Shown: piece after piece, positions 51,180-59,670 of the stretch
Layout of the letters: each line of letters begins with the position of its first letter
How positions within the stretch are numbered: position 1 is the first letter of the stretch
DNA from: Cognataquiflexum rubidum
GTDB lineage: Bacteria; Bacteroidota; Bacteroidia; Cytophagales; Cyclobacteriaceae
DNA: 64,000 nucleotides
NCBI RefSeq assembly: GCF_022538115.1
Contig: NZ_JAKZAL010000012.1
Span: 62,001 to 126,000, forward strand
Reading direction: 5' to 3'
The notes under the pieces: generated by a model
The model's database searches: none
What the model was told of the DNA's origin: nothing
The model's input: only the letters and a program-made list of their open reading frames with translations
Translations under genes and position numbers: made by a program

Positions 51180-52781
51180 TTAGCCTTTGTCCAAAATCAT
51201 ATCCGAGGCCTTCTCCCCGATCATGATGCAGGCGGCGTTGGTATTGCCTGAGATGATGGTGGGCATGATGGATGCATCTGCTATTCTGAGTCCGGAAATC
51301 CCCCTTACCTTCAGGTTTTCATCCACGACCGCCATATCATCTTGACCCATTTTGCAGGTGCCGACGGGATGATAGAGCGTTTCCATACTTTTTTTGATAT
51401 GTAAGATCAGGCTCTTTTCATCAAATTTGTTTGGCAAATAAACCCCTGACTCACTGAAATCCTTCAAGGGTGAATGTTCCATTACCGCCTTGGCTTTCAA
51501 CATACCTTTGAGCAAAACATCCAAATCCCTTTTATCCGAAAGAAAATTAGGCTGAATCAAAGGTGCTTCCATAGGGTCGGCAGATTTCAAACCAATAAAT
51601 CCACGGCTTTCGGGTCGGATAAGGATCACCATGATACTAAAGCCGCTCTTGTAAGGGAATGTCTTATAATCATAAATGTCCGTACTGTAATCTTCGGCCA
51701 CTGCAGATACCGCGAGATGGAATTGCAGGTCAGGTCTGTCCAAATCCTCTTTTGAGGTTAGAAAAGCATTGGCTGTCAAAGGACCGTTGCCCAATGGCCC
51801 TTTTTTGAAAAGCAGGTATTTAAAAAGTGCCTTTCCCATCTGGATGGGTTTCAAGGTGTGGTTGTCGGTAGGAACTTTAGAAAATGAACTCACGCCCGAC
51901 CAAACATGGTCAATCAGATTTTGACCTACACCGGGAAGATGCAGCGTGGAAGCAATGCCAAATTTGGAGAGGTAATCCTTTTCCCCGATTCCCGACAGCA
52001 TCAAAATCTGTGGTGACTTTATGGCACCGGCACTTAGGACAACCTCTTTGGCTGCTCCGATTTGTTCTTTCTCTCCTTTTGCATTGATGACCTCTACACC
52101 TGTCGCTTTTAGGTTTTGGATCAGGATTTTGGTGACAGTACAACCTGTTTTAACCATCAGGTTTTTTCTATGCAAAACAGGTTTGAGGAAGGCGGTTGCT
52201 GTGCTTTGCCTTTGGTTGTTTTTGATGTTGAACTGAAGCATAGAGGCTCCTATCTGCTCAGCACCATTGTATTCTTCATTATGGGGAATGCCTGCTTTTT
52301 CACAAGCTTCGATAAAACTATGCCCAAGGTCATGCGGCTGTCTTGAATAAGCAATATGTAAGGGACCATTTTTCCCATAATATTCCCCGGTAAAATCTTC
52401 GTTATGTTCCGATTTTTTGAAGTAGGGCAAAACATCCTGATAAGCCCATCCTTTATTTCCCAAGGCTTCCCATTCATCAAAATCAAGTCTGTTTCCCCTG
52501 ACATACGCCATGGCATTGGTACTGCTGCTTCCTCCAAGAACTTTGCCCCTAGGCACAAAAAGTCTCTTTCCATCCACATGTTCTTGTGGTTCTGTCCAAA
52601 ATGCCCAATCCACTTCGGACCTGTGCAGTTTGGTGTAACCTCCGGGAATATGGATTTCTTGTTTGGTGTCCTTATTCCCTGCTTCAATGAGCAGAACCGT
52701 GTTTTTTGGGTCTTCAGAAAGCCTGTTGGCCAAAACACATCCTGCTGAACCTGCGCCGATAATGATATAGTCGAATAGCAT
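51180..52781 (-). CDS. GMC-family FAD oxidoreductase, choline/alcohol dehydrogenase-like
   Basis: 533 residues. FAD-binding GAGSAG at 9-14 (YIIIGAGSAGCVLANRL), ribose-binding LIEAGN, the GMC signature GKVLGGSSSTNAMAYVRG near residue 80, and the catalytic pair His471 (HPVGTCKMG) and Asn515 (GNTNAA), with the same 44-residue spacing as His466/Asn510 of choline oxidase. It oxidises an alcohol to an aldehyde. Sequence alone does not separate choline from medium-chain alcohols. No BetB or BetI neighbour exists, while an acyl-CoA ligase gene lies upstream on the same strand, so an aliphatic alcohol is at least as likely. Cytoplasmic or membrane-associated, with no signal peptide. Confidence 0.9.
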   Translation of the reverse strand: MLFDYIIIGAGSAGCVLANRLSEDPKNTVLLIEAGNKDTKQEIHIPGGYTKLHRSEVDWAFWTEPQEHVDGKRLFVPRGKVLGGSSSTNAMAYVRGNRLDFDEWEALGNKGWAYQDVLPYFKKSEHNEDFTGEYYGKNGPLHIAYSRQPHDLGHSFIEACEKAGIPHNEEYNGAEQIGASMLQFNIKNNQRQSTATAFLKPVLHRKNLMVKTGCTVTKILIQNLKATGVEVINAKGEKEQIGAAKEVVLSAGAIKSPQILMLSGIGEKDYLSKFGIASTLHLPGVGQNLIDHVWSGVSSFSKVPTDNHTLKPIQMGKALFKYLLFKKGPLGNGPLTANAFLTSKEDLDRPDLQFHLAVSAVAEDYSTDIYDYKTFPYKSGFSIMVILIRPESRGFIGLKSADPMEAPLIQPNFLSDKRDLDVLLKGMLKAKAVMEHSPLKDFSESGVYLPNKFDEKSLILHIKKSMETLYHPVGTCKMGQDDMAVVDENLKVRGISGLRIADASIMPTIISGNTNAACIMIGEKASDMILDKG

Positions 52782-52813
52782 TTGGGTAAAATTTGGGTTT
52801 ATTGGATTAAAAT

Positions 52814-52853
52814 AAAAAAGGATGCGAACTCCTCAAAGCACCGCATCCTTTTT
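52814..52853 (-). terminator. Rho-independent terminator of the acyl-CoA ligase gene
   Basis: The hairpin arms AAAAAAGGATGCG and CGCATCCTTTTT have loop AACTCCTCAAAGCAC, with A and T tracts on both sides. It lies 19 bp past the stop of the acyl-CoA ligase, so the GMC gene has its own promoter in the short gap that follows. Confidence 0.88.
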
Positions 52854-52871
52854 GTTCTTCGGATTTACAAA

Positions 52872-54554
52872 TTAGGCCGAAATTGTTTTTTCATGCATTT
52901 CCTTAATTTTCCTACGGAGGATTTTACCCACATTGGATTTTGGAAGTTCATCGGCGAAGTACACTTCCCTCGGAACTTTGTAATTGGTCAGACTTTCTTT
53001 GGAAAGGGCAATGATTTCGTCCGCAGTGACCGATTTGTCTTTTGCCACCACATAAGCTACCACTTTTTCATTGGACTTGGGATCAGGCATACCGATGACT
53101 CCTACTTCAATCACTTTTGGGTGTAGGGCGATGGCATTTTCTACTTCGTTTGGATAGACATTGAATCCTGATACAAGGATCATTTCTTTCTTCCTGTCTA
53201 CGATCTTTACATAACCATCTTCATCCAAAATGCCGATATCGCCGGTTTTGAACCACTCTCCGTCCATGACTTTGGCTGTTTCTTCAGGCCTGTTCCAATA
53301 GCCTTTCATGACTTGCGGACCTTTGATGCAGATTTCTCCTCGGTTGCCGATTCCTACATCTTTCCCTCCATCGTCTATAATCTTGACATCAGTATTGGGC
53401 AAAGGAATTCCGATGGTACCGATTCTTTCTGTTCCATCTATCGGATTACAGGTAGCTACAGGTGAAGTTTCTGTCAATCCATACCCCTCGGCCAATGGTA
53501 CTCCGGTGATTTTTTCCCACTTTTTGGCTGTCGCCTCCTGCACCGCCATGCCGCCACCGACTGCCACTTTGAGTGTCGAGAAGTCAAGATTTGCAAAACC
53601 CTCCGCATTCATCATCCCATTAAACAAGGTATTGACGCCGGTGATTACAGTGAATTTTACTTTGCCGAGTTCCTTCATGAATCCCGGCATATCCCTTGGA
53701 TTGGTGATGAGGACATTGTGGGCACCGATCTTCATCATCGCGAGGCAGTTGACCGTCAGCGCAAAAATATGGTAAAGGGGAAGTGCAGTAATTACGATTT
53801 CCTCCCTTTCTTTCAACTTTGGTTTCATCCACTCTGAGATCTGCTGCATGTTGGCACAGATATTTCCATGGGTCAGTTCAGCACCTTTGGACACGCCTGT
53901 GGTTCCTCCGGTATATTGCAGATAAGCAGCATCTTGCAAGGTCATCTCTTCCCTTTTGTAGCTGCTTCCCGCACCCAGAGACATCACCTTTTTCCAGCTT
54001 ATGGCTTTTGGAAGGTTGTAGACAGGTACCATTTTTTTGACATATTTGACCACAAGGTTTACGATGGTTCCTTTGAGTCCCCCAAGCATATCTCCGAGTT
54101 CGGTAACAATGACATGTTTGGCTTCGAGTTCATCATAAATCTTTTCTAGGCTACAAGCAAAATTTGCCAAAATCACGATAGCTGAAGCGCCGGAGTCACT
54201 GAACTGATGTTTCATTTCAGTTGGCGTGTACAAAGGATTGGTATTGACCACCACCATTCCTGCTCTCAAAATCCCAAACATCGCCACGGGATATTGGAGA
54301 CAATTAGGCATCTGAATCGCGACCCTGTCTCCTTTTTTCAGCTTCAGGTGATTTTGCAGATACGACGCGAAGTCTTTGGACAGCTTGTCCACTTCATTGA
54401 AAGTGATGGTCTTGCCCATACATTCGTAGGCCACGGAAGAACCGTATTTTTTGACACTTTCTTCAAAAAGGTTGACAACAGAACTGTATGCCTGAACATC
54501 GATGTCTGTTTTGACATTCTTGGGGTAAAACTTATACCATGGGAAGTTATGCAT
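52872..54554 (-). CDS. fadD: Long-chain fatty acid--CoA ligase
   Basis: 560 residues of the ANL superfamily. It activates fatty acids with ATP to acyl-AMP and then acyl-CoA. The P-loop-like motif YTGGTTGVSKGAELTHGN lies at 214-231, followed by AEGYGLTETSPV (A5 motif), then GEICIKGPQVMKGYWNRPEETA, WFKTGDIGILDEDGYV, VDRKKEMILVSGFNVYPNEVE (hinge) and the catalytic Lys in PKSNVGKILRRKIKE. The segment PWYKFYPKNV and overall similarity are typical of FadD-type long-chain ligases. It lies between an acyl-CoA dehydrogenase gene upstream (137 bp) and the GMC gene downstream, all on the minus strand, a fatty-acid degradation cluster. Confidence 0.93.
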   Translation of the reverse strand: MHNFPWYKFYPKNVKTDIDVQAYSSVVNLFEESVKKYGSSVAYECMGKTITFNEVDKLSKDFASYLQNHLKLKKGDRVAIQMPNCLQYPVAMFGILRAGMVVVNTNPLYTPTEMKHQFSDSGASAIVILANFACSLEKIYDELEAKHVIVTELGDMLGGLKGTIVNLVVKYVKKMVPVYNLPKAISWKKVMSLGAGSSYKREEMTLQDAAYLQYTGGTTGVSKGAELTHGNICANMQQISEWMKPKLKEREEIVITALPLYHIFALTVNCLAMMKIGAHNVLITNPRDMPGFMKELGKVKFTVITGVNTLFNGMMNAEGFANLDFSTLKVAVGGGMAVQEATAKKWEKITGVPLAEGYGLTETSPVATCNPIDGTERIGTIGIPLPNTDVKIIDDGGKDVGIGNRGEICIKGPQVMKGYWNRPEETAKVMDGEWFKTGDIGILDEDGYVKIVDRKKEMILVSGFNVYPNEVENAIALHPKVIEVGVIGMPDPKSNEKVVAYVVAKDKSVTADEIIALSKESLTNYKVPREVYFADELPKSNVGKILRRKIKEMHEKTISA

Positions 54555-54641
54555 AGTAGGGTATCTATTTTGGGTTGGAGATTGAGTTTGGGGAAATATA
54601 CAGTACTAAATATAAAATATTAATTTTTGGAAAAAAATAAA

Positions 54642-54668
54642 GCCAATTTCCTTTGACTGAAATTGCCT
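54642..54668 (-). terminator. Rho-independent terminator of the acyl-CoA dehydrogenase gene
   Basis: On the minus strand GGCAATTTC and GAAATTGGC (one mismatch) flank a short loop and are followed by TTTATTTTTTT. It lies 22 bp past the stop at 54691, so dehydrogenase and ligase are probably separate transcripts. Confidence 0.7.
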
Positions 54669-54690
54669 CCAACTCAAAACTTTTTTGTTT

Positions 54691-55848
54691 TCATTGCAAA
54701 ATTTTCCTTGCAATCAACTCCTTCATAATCTCATTGGTTCCGGCATAAATCCGCTGCACCCTTGCGTCAGCAAAAGCCCTTGCCACCGAATAATCCCACA
54801 TATATCCATATCCCCCGTGTAACTGCACACATTCATCTGAGACAGTACATTGCAGTTCGGTCAAGAGAAATTTGGCTGAGGAAGCCATCGCACCATCGAC
54901 TTTCTTTTGGTTGTGCAGCATCACCAACTGATCAGCATAGATCCTTCCCTGCTCAAGCTTTGCTCCCATTTCGGCAAGTTTGAACCTTGTATTCTGAAAA
55001 TCAGAAACCATTTTGCCAAAAGCAGGTCTGTTTTTGACATAGTCCACCGTGATTTTAAAAATGGACTCGGCTAAAGCAATCGCCGCCAAACCCACAATCA
55101 AACGCTCCTGCGCCAACTCCGTCATGAGGTATTTGAATCCTTCGCCAACATTACCGAGGAGGTTTTCTTTTGGAACTTTCACATCCTCAAAAAACAGTTC
55201 GCAGGTATCCTGAGCATGCAAACCCACTTTGTCAAAAGGAACACCTTTGGAAAATCCGGCCATGTCCCTATCCACGATGAAAAGACTGATTCCCTTTGCT
55301 CCTTTGCTCGGATCTGTTTTGGCGGCCACGACCACCACATCACAGAGAAAACCATTGGTGATGAAAGTCTTGGAACCGTTGATCAGGTAATGGTCGCCCC
55401 TATCCTCCGCCGTGGCCCGGATCGACTGCAGGTCAGAACCGGCACCCGGCTCTGTCATCGCAACGGCGGAAATCAAATCTCCGCTGATCATACCCGGGAT
55501 GTATTTGGATTTTGCAACTTCGGTACCGTAATGGTGGATGTAAGGAAAGACGATATCGCTGTGGAGCGGATAGCCGATCGCAGGACCTGAGCAACCCGAA
55601 AGTCCCAATTCTTCGATGAAAACAGCATTAAACCTAAAATCCTGAAGTTCCAAGCCACCATATTGCTCGGGAGCTTGGAGACAGAGAAAACCGTTTTCAC
55701 CCAATTTCTTCCAGGACTCGCGGCTTACTTGCTTGTCCTTTTCCCATTGGGCATTGTTGGGTGTAATTTCTTTGGCAATAAAATCTCGGAGCGACTGACG
55801 GAACATGTCATGCTCTTCTGTAAAAATCGTTCGAGGTACTGAATACAT
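54691..55848 (-). CDS. Acyl-CoA dehydrogenase, long-chain/isovaleryl type
   Basis: 385 residues, full length for the family: AVAMTEPGAGSDLQSIRATA (flavin loop), GSKTFITNGFLCDVVVVAA, LFFEDVKVPKENLLGNVGEGF, CVQLHGGYGYMWDY and RVQRIYAGTNEIMKELIAR. The C-terminal position used as catalytic base in short- and medium-chain enzymes (YEGT) is Ala here (YAGT). A Glu stands instead at position 248 in ELAQERL, where long-chain and isovaleryl-CoA dehydrogenases have theirs. It therefore likely acts on long-chain or branched acyl-CoA, in step with the nearby acyl-CoA ligase. Electrons would go to an ETF not in this window. Confidence 0.92.
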   Translation of the reverse strand: MYSVPRTIFTEEHDMFRQSLRDFIAKEITPNNAQWEKDKQVSRESWKKLGENGFLCLQAPEQYGGLELQDFRFNAVFIEELGLSGCSGPAIGYPLHSDIVFPYIHHYGTEVAKSKYIPGMISGDLISAVAMTEPGAGSDLQSIRATAEDRGDHYLINGSKTFITNGFLCDVVVVAAKTDPSKGAKGISLFIVDRDMAGFSKGVPFDKVGLHAQDTCELFFEDVKVPKENLLGNVGEGFKYLMTELAQERLIVGLAAIALAESIFKITVDYVKNRPAFGKMVSDFQNTRFKLAEMGAKLEQGRIYADQLVMLHNQKKVDGAMASSAKFLLTELQCTVSDECVQLHGGYGYMWDYSVARAFADARVQRIYAGTNEIMKELIARKILQ

Positions 55849-56032
55849 AAGAATTTGGGTTTATACGATTTTGGTTTTATATCCAATTATTGAAGTAAGA
55901 AGGATATAACAAAGTTTAAAATTAATCAAAAATTTACCTTGACACGGAATTTTTTGGGAGGGGGTATATGGGAAGGTTAAATCTCACGCAGAGACGCCGA
56001 GAAAAAAATGCCAGATAGCGCCAGAATACTTT

Positions 56033-56611
56033 TCATCTAAATTCTAGATTTTCAACAGTCCAAACACCGCTTTTCTTAATCAGTTTTGAATCGGCAATAA
56101 AATTTCCTTTTGTCCCAACGATTGTAAATGAAAATTCTGCTTTATCGCCTTGTTCGTCTGTTGACATATTAACACCTAGCAAAAGGCCAAAATATTTAAT
56201 AGGACCAGTCTGTGAAAGAATTTCCTGGTTGCTTTGGCAATATTGCTTTGTTGCTTCAAATGCTTCAGAACGTCCAAAAGTTAATAACACAATTAGTACA
56301 AGTCCCATCCAAAACAAAATGCAAAAAGTCCAAAACTTTAAGATATGTTTTAGTAAAAAGTCAAATCGCAAAGTTAAAGATCCACCAGCATGAACAATGT
56401 TGTTCCCTAAAATTTCGAATTTTGGGTAATGTCCCCTTTTGGTATGATAATATTTGAACCAATAGAATACACCAATCACGGTAAGGACTGGAGAAATAAC
56501 AATTCCAATTGTTGAATAAGGTTGTCCACCAAGCGCCTCCCCAAAAAATGAAGCACACCAAATTAAGTAACCTGTCAAAATTAAAATTTTATGAGTTGTG
56601 GGATTTAACAT
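56033..56611 (-). CDS. Membrane protein with Coa1-like domain
   Basis: 192 residues with three membrane helices (about 8-26, 33-50, 88-110) and a C-terminal extracytoplasmic domain ending FSFTIVGTKGNFIADSKLIK, then KSGVWTVENLEF. That end is the pattern of the cytochrome-oxidase assembly factor 1 (Coa1) family: a G-x-x-G-x turn and a final Trp-containing strand. A direct role in oxidase assembly is not shown, since the family is broad in bacteria. Its start overlaps the end of the upstream 61-residue membrane protein by 23 bp, so both are co-translated. Confidence 0.75.
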   Translation of the reverse strand: MLNPTTHKILILTGYLIWCASFFGEALGGQPYSTIGIVISPVLTVIGVFYWFKYYHTKRGHYPKFEILGNNIVHAGGSLTLRFDFLLKHILKFWTFCILFWMGLVLIVLLTFGRSEAFEATKQYCQSNQEILSQTGPIKYFGLLLGVNMSTDEQGDKAEFSFTIVGTKGNFIADSKLIKKSGVWTVENLEFR

Positions 56612-56774
56612 TTTGCCTTTTGATTATAAAAAGAACCAGTCCAACTATAATAAATAAGGGTCCAGTGTATATTCCGTAAAAAATATCTGGCCACTTTAAT
56701 GTAGTGAAAAGAAGTCCTATGAGAAAAAGAAGTGTCCCGAAAATGGTAATAAGGACTGGAAGTCGTTTGTTCAT
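56589..56774 (-). CDS. Very small two-helix membrane protein
   Basis: 61 residues: KRLPVLITIFGTLLFLIGLLF, a short loop TTLKWPDIFYGIYTG, and PLFIIVGLVLFIIKR. Two membrane helices and a basic end are all that can be seen. It overlaps the Coa1-like gene downstream by 23 bp in the same operon. Function unknown; it may be a partner subunit. Confidence 0.65.
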   Translation of the reverse strand: MNKRLPVLITIFGTLLFLIGLLFTTLKWPDIFYGIYTGPLFIIVGLVLFIIKRQNVKSHNS

Positions 56775-56820
56775 ATATCGTTTTCAGTTAAGAATGGAAT
56801 TGTAGTAATTTTCTAGTTCA

Positions 56821-56999
56821 TAAAAAAAAAATTAACCGCAAAAGACATTCAAGTTAATGATAAAGCCCTCCATTGTGCCCTTCGCGAAACCATTGCGTCC
56901 ATTGCGGTAAAGATTAACCACCGAGAGCCCAGAGTCCACAGAGAAGAATTCTCATATTTTTTCTCTGTGTCCTCAGTGCCCTCTGTGGTAAATAAAATA
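56821..56999. repeat. Single diverged copy of the 190-bp repeat family
   Basis: Contains AACCGCAAAAGACATTC, CCCTTCGCGAAACCATTGCG, CCATTGCGGTAAAG and CTGTGTCCTCAGTGCCCTCTG, in the same order as in the 10.9-11.6 kb array (GCGTCCTTTGCGAAACC, CTTTGCGGTAAAA, ACCACTGAGG). It directly follows the stop of the M28 peptidase gene at 57000 and may be transcribed at its 3' end. Confidence 0.65.
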
Positions 57000-58535
57000 T
57001 CAATTCCAAGGTTTTCTTGGTAGTTTTTCGTCCCGCTGAGCGGTGTTATAGACCATGGCAGCAATGATGACAGCCGCCTGCGTCATGTCCGCAAACTGCA
57101 TCCTTTCATACAAATCCATATTGGTATGGTATCCCTTGCCGTAATCAATCGGGTCTTGAATAAACTGAAATCCCGGAACACCTACCGCCTCAAAAGCAAC
57201 GTGGTCTGTTGAACCTGTATTTCTCCTAGTGATCGTATTGGCACCCAATTCATGGAAAGGCTCGAACCACTTCTCGAAAATCGGAACCACCATGTCATTT
57301 CCCTCCACGTAGATGCCACGGATTTTCCCTGAACCGTTATCTAAATTGTAGTAAGCGGAGATTTTATCCCATTCGGACTTTTTCTCTTTGGATGTTCTGT
57401 CGGCTACATACTTTTGGACATATCCCCTAGAACCAAATAATCCCTGCTCCTCCTCACCCCAAATCGCAATCCTGATAGTCCGCTTCGGTTGTACATTCAG
57501 CGCTTTCAAAATCCTGATCGCCTCCATCATCACCGCCACTCCTGCAGCATTGTCATTGGCGCCTGTTCCGGCATGCCAACTGTCAATATGCGCACCAAGC
57601 ATCACGATTTCGGCTTTGAGGTTCTTGTCAGTTCCTGGGATTTCAGCCAATACATTGTAGCCTTTGTAATCATCGTCCAACCATTCCACTTCGATTTCGG
57701 CTTCGATGCTGACCGATTTTCCGTTTTTCAACAACCTGTAAATCCTGCCATAATGCTCTGCTGCAATTTCCATTTCTGGAACGGTAGGTTTCTTATCTGT
57801 GCTGTATGATCCTGCTCTTGTATGGAATACTGTACCGAAGCTTCCCCTTGTCCCGGTAAGCCTCAACCCAACCTCCTCTTCCAAAAGGAATGCTGTGAGC
57901 TTTTGGTCCAAGTCACGCTGCGCACGCATCTGGGCCAACACTTCAGGTGTATAGCGGGCATTGTTACCACCGATATTGATGGTCTTTCTGTCTTCCAATT
58001 CTTGGTCAGTCCATCTTTTGGCTTCTGCTTCGAAAGCAGGATTGAGCGTCAGTGTTGCAGGTGCCATGACGACTTTACCTTTGAGCTTGCCTTTGTATTT
58101 GTCAAAATCGGCATCTGAATTAATTTCCAGCAAGGTCACCTCGGATTCCACCAATCCTTTGGTCCCATCTGTCCAGGCCTTTGGATAGCCAATCACTTGG
58201 GCATAATAAGGCAACTTCATCGCGATGTAGGATTTCTTCACATTCCATCCCCTGCCAAATTCCCCGTAGGAATCGATTTTGACATTGGAAAGTCCCCACT
58301 CTTGGAATTTCTCTGAAGTCCAAGCCCTTGCATTTCGTAAGTTGGTGGATCCGGAAAGCCTTGGTCCTAGGTAATCTGTCAGGTGGAAGGAAATGTCCTG
58401 AATTTGGGATTTGTTGATGCCTTCAGTTTTGATGCGGTGCATCATCTCGAGGTCAACTTGCTCCTGCGCCCAAGCCTGACCAATGAACAGTAAAAAAGCG
58501 AGGGATAAAATGGTAAGTCTGTATTTTTGATTCAT
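57000..58535 (-). CDS. Exported M28-family zinc aminopeptidase
   Basis: 511 residues with a signal peptide (YRLTILSLAFLLFIGQAWAQ). The mature protein holds a PA-like inserted domain (about 140-260, KGKVVMAPATLTLNPAFEAE) and the M28 catalytic core. Zinc ligands and catalytic residues are seen in VMLGAHIDSWHAGTGANDN (His, Asp), IAIWGEEEQGLFGSRGY (Glu pair), YYNLDNGSGK (Asp) and TGSTDHVAFEAVGVPGFQF (His). Such enzymes release N-terminal amino acids from peptides outside the cytoplasm. The length and domain order agree with Bacteroidota M28 peptidases (carboxypeptidase Q-like). Monocistronic. Confidence 0.92.
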   Translation of the reverse strand: MNQKYRLTILSLAFLLFIGQAWAQEQVDLEMMHRIKTEGINKSQIQDISFHLTDYLGPRLSGSTNLRNARAWTSEKFQEWGLSNVKIDSYGEFGRGWNVKKSYIAMKLPYYAQVIGYPKAWTDGTKGLVESEVTLLEINSDADFDKYKGKLKGKVVMAPATLTLNPAFEAEAKRWTDQELEDRKTINIGGNNARYTPEVLAQMRAQRDLDQKLTAFLLEEEVGLRLTGTRGSFGTVFHTRAGSYSTDKKPTVPEMEIAAEHYGRIYRLLKNGKSVSIEAEIEVEWLDDDYKGYNVLAEIPGTDKNLKAEIVMLGAHIDSWHAGTGANDNAAGVAVMMEAIRILKALNVQPKRTIRIAIWGEEEQGLFGSRGYVQKYVADRTSKEKKSEWDKISAYYNLDNGSGKIRGIYVEGNDMVVPIFEKWFEPFHELGANTITRRNTGSTDHVAFEAVGVPGFQFIQDPIDYGKGYHTNMDLYERMQFADMTQAAVIIAAMVYNTAQRDEKLPRKPWN

Positions 58536-58692
58536 AATTTAAGGGATTGAATTTTAAGTTTGGTTGTTAAGTTGGATGTCCGATGACCGGTGTAACGGTT
58601 GTTTCTTTAATTCAGAAACCAAAAATGTAAAAAAATCCAAAATGGTACTTGCCATCAATGTAATATTCTAAATTCGTCTCAAATACATTTTC

Positions 58693-59670
58693 ATGATTTT
58701 ACAGATTCCCTTAAATCCCCTTCAAGAAAAATACCTTAGAAAGTCAGGCCTCCTCTTCCCCGATGAACAAATCCTCGAATACAGCAAAGCCGGTGAAGGA
58801 AATATGAATGTGGTCGTCAGGCTTAAAACTGAAGACCGCAGCCTCATCCTCAAACAATCCCGGCCTTTTGTCAACAAATACCCAACAATTCCCGCTCCCT
58901 TGGGCAGGATTTTTATCGAAGACGATTACTATCGGATCATCAATTCACATGAATTTCTTTCCGGATTTTCCCCAAAAATCATCCTTCGGGACAAAAAAAA
59001 CCACCTCGTTGCCATGGATGACCTAGGAATCGGGGCGGACTTTATGGGCATTTACAGTGAGAAAATCAATCTTTCTCCGGATGAAATAGCCACCCTCCCG
59101 GAATATCTTCTTTCCCTCCATAAACTAGAAATTCGAAATTTTCCGGACAACATGGACATGAAAAAGCTCAACCATGAGCATATTTTTTTCTACCCATTTA
59201 TGGAGTTCAATGGTTTTGACCTCGACAGCATACAGCCCGGATTGCAGGCCATGTCCATGAAATTCAAAACTGACCTTGCCTTGAAAAATACTGTCAAAAC
59301 ATTGGGTAAAAGGTACCTGCAGAAAGGAAAACACCTGCTTCACGGGGATTTTTATCCCGGAAGTTGGATCAGGGTAGACTCGGGACTGAAGGTAATCGAT
59401 CCGGAATTTGCATTTATGGGAGATGCGGAATTTGACCTTGCCGTCTTGATCGCCCATCTCAAAATGGCCAAAACAAACCCTGAAACCATCCAAAACATCC
59501 TTGGCCGTTATACTTCTAAATCACCTATAGATGAAAAACTGCTCCACCAATATACCGGAACAGAAATCCTCCGAAGGCTTATCGGATTGGCACAACTCCC
59601 ACTGGAACTGACCTTGGAGGAAAAATCCGCTTTGGCTGATGAAGCTGCAAAATTGATCCTTAAACCATGA
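58693..59670 (+). CDS. Small-molecule kinase, APH/methylthioribose kinase-like
   Basis: A 325-residue protein kinase-like phosphotransferase. The N-terminal lobe has GEGNMNVVVRLKTEDRSLILKQSRPFV (Lys in VVRLK/LILKQ). The catalytic loop is HGDFYPGSWI and the metal site is DPEFAFMGDAEFDLAVLIAHL. The DPEFAF and HGDxxxGS spellings are those of methylthioribose kinases and not of aminoglycoside phosphotransferases, so a sugar or nucleoside-like substrate is likely. The stop overlaps the start of the ADP-ribosylglycohydrolase gene by 4 bp (ATGA), so the two products are tightly coupled and probably act in one salvage path. Confidence 0.85.
   Translation: MILQIPLNPLQEKYLRKSGLLFPDEQILEYSKAGEGNMNVVVRLKTEDRSLILKQSRPFVNKYPTIPAPLGRIFIEDDYYRIINSHEFLSGFSPKIILRDKKNHLVAMDDLGIGADFMGIYSEKINLSPDEIATLPEYLLSLHKLEIRNFPDNMDMKKLNHEHIFFYPFMEFNGFDLDSIQPGLQAMSMKFKTDLALKNTVKTLGKRYLQKGKHLLHGDFYPGSWIRVDSGLKVIDPEFAFMGDAEFDLAVLIAHLKMAKTNPETIQNILGRYTSKSPIDEKLLHQYTGTEILRRLIGLAQLPLELTLEEKSALADEAAKLILKP

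Noticed and set aside
51180-52781. Calling the GMC oxidoreductase choline dehydrogenase (betA)
   Set aside because: Motifs fit the superfamily, but there is no betaine pathway neighbour and the substrate cannot be read from sequence.
58693-59670. Aminoglycoside resistance gene
   Set aside because: The fold is shared, but the DPEFAF and HGDxxxGS motifs are of methylthioribose-kinase type and the context is metabolic.
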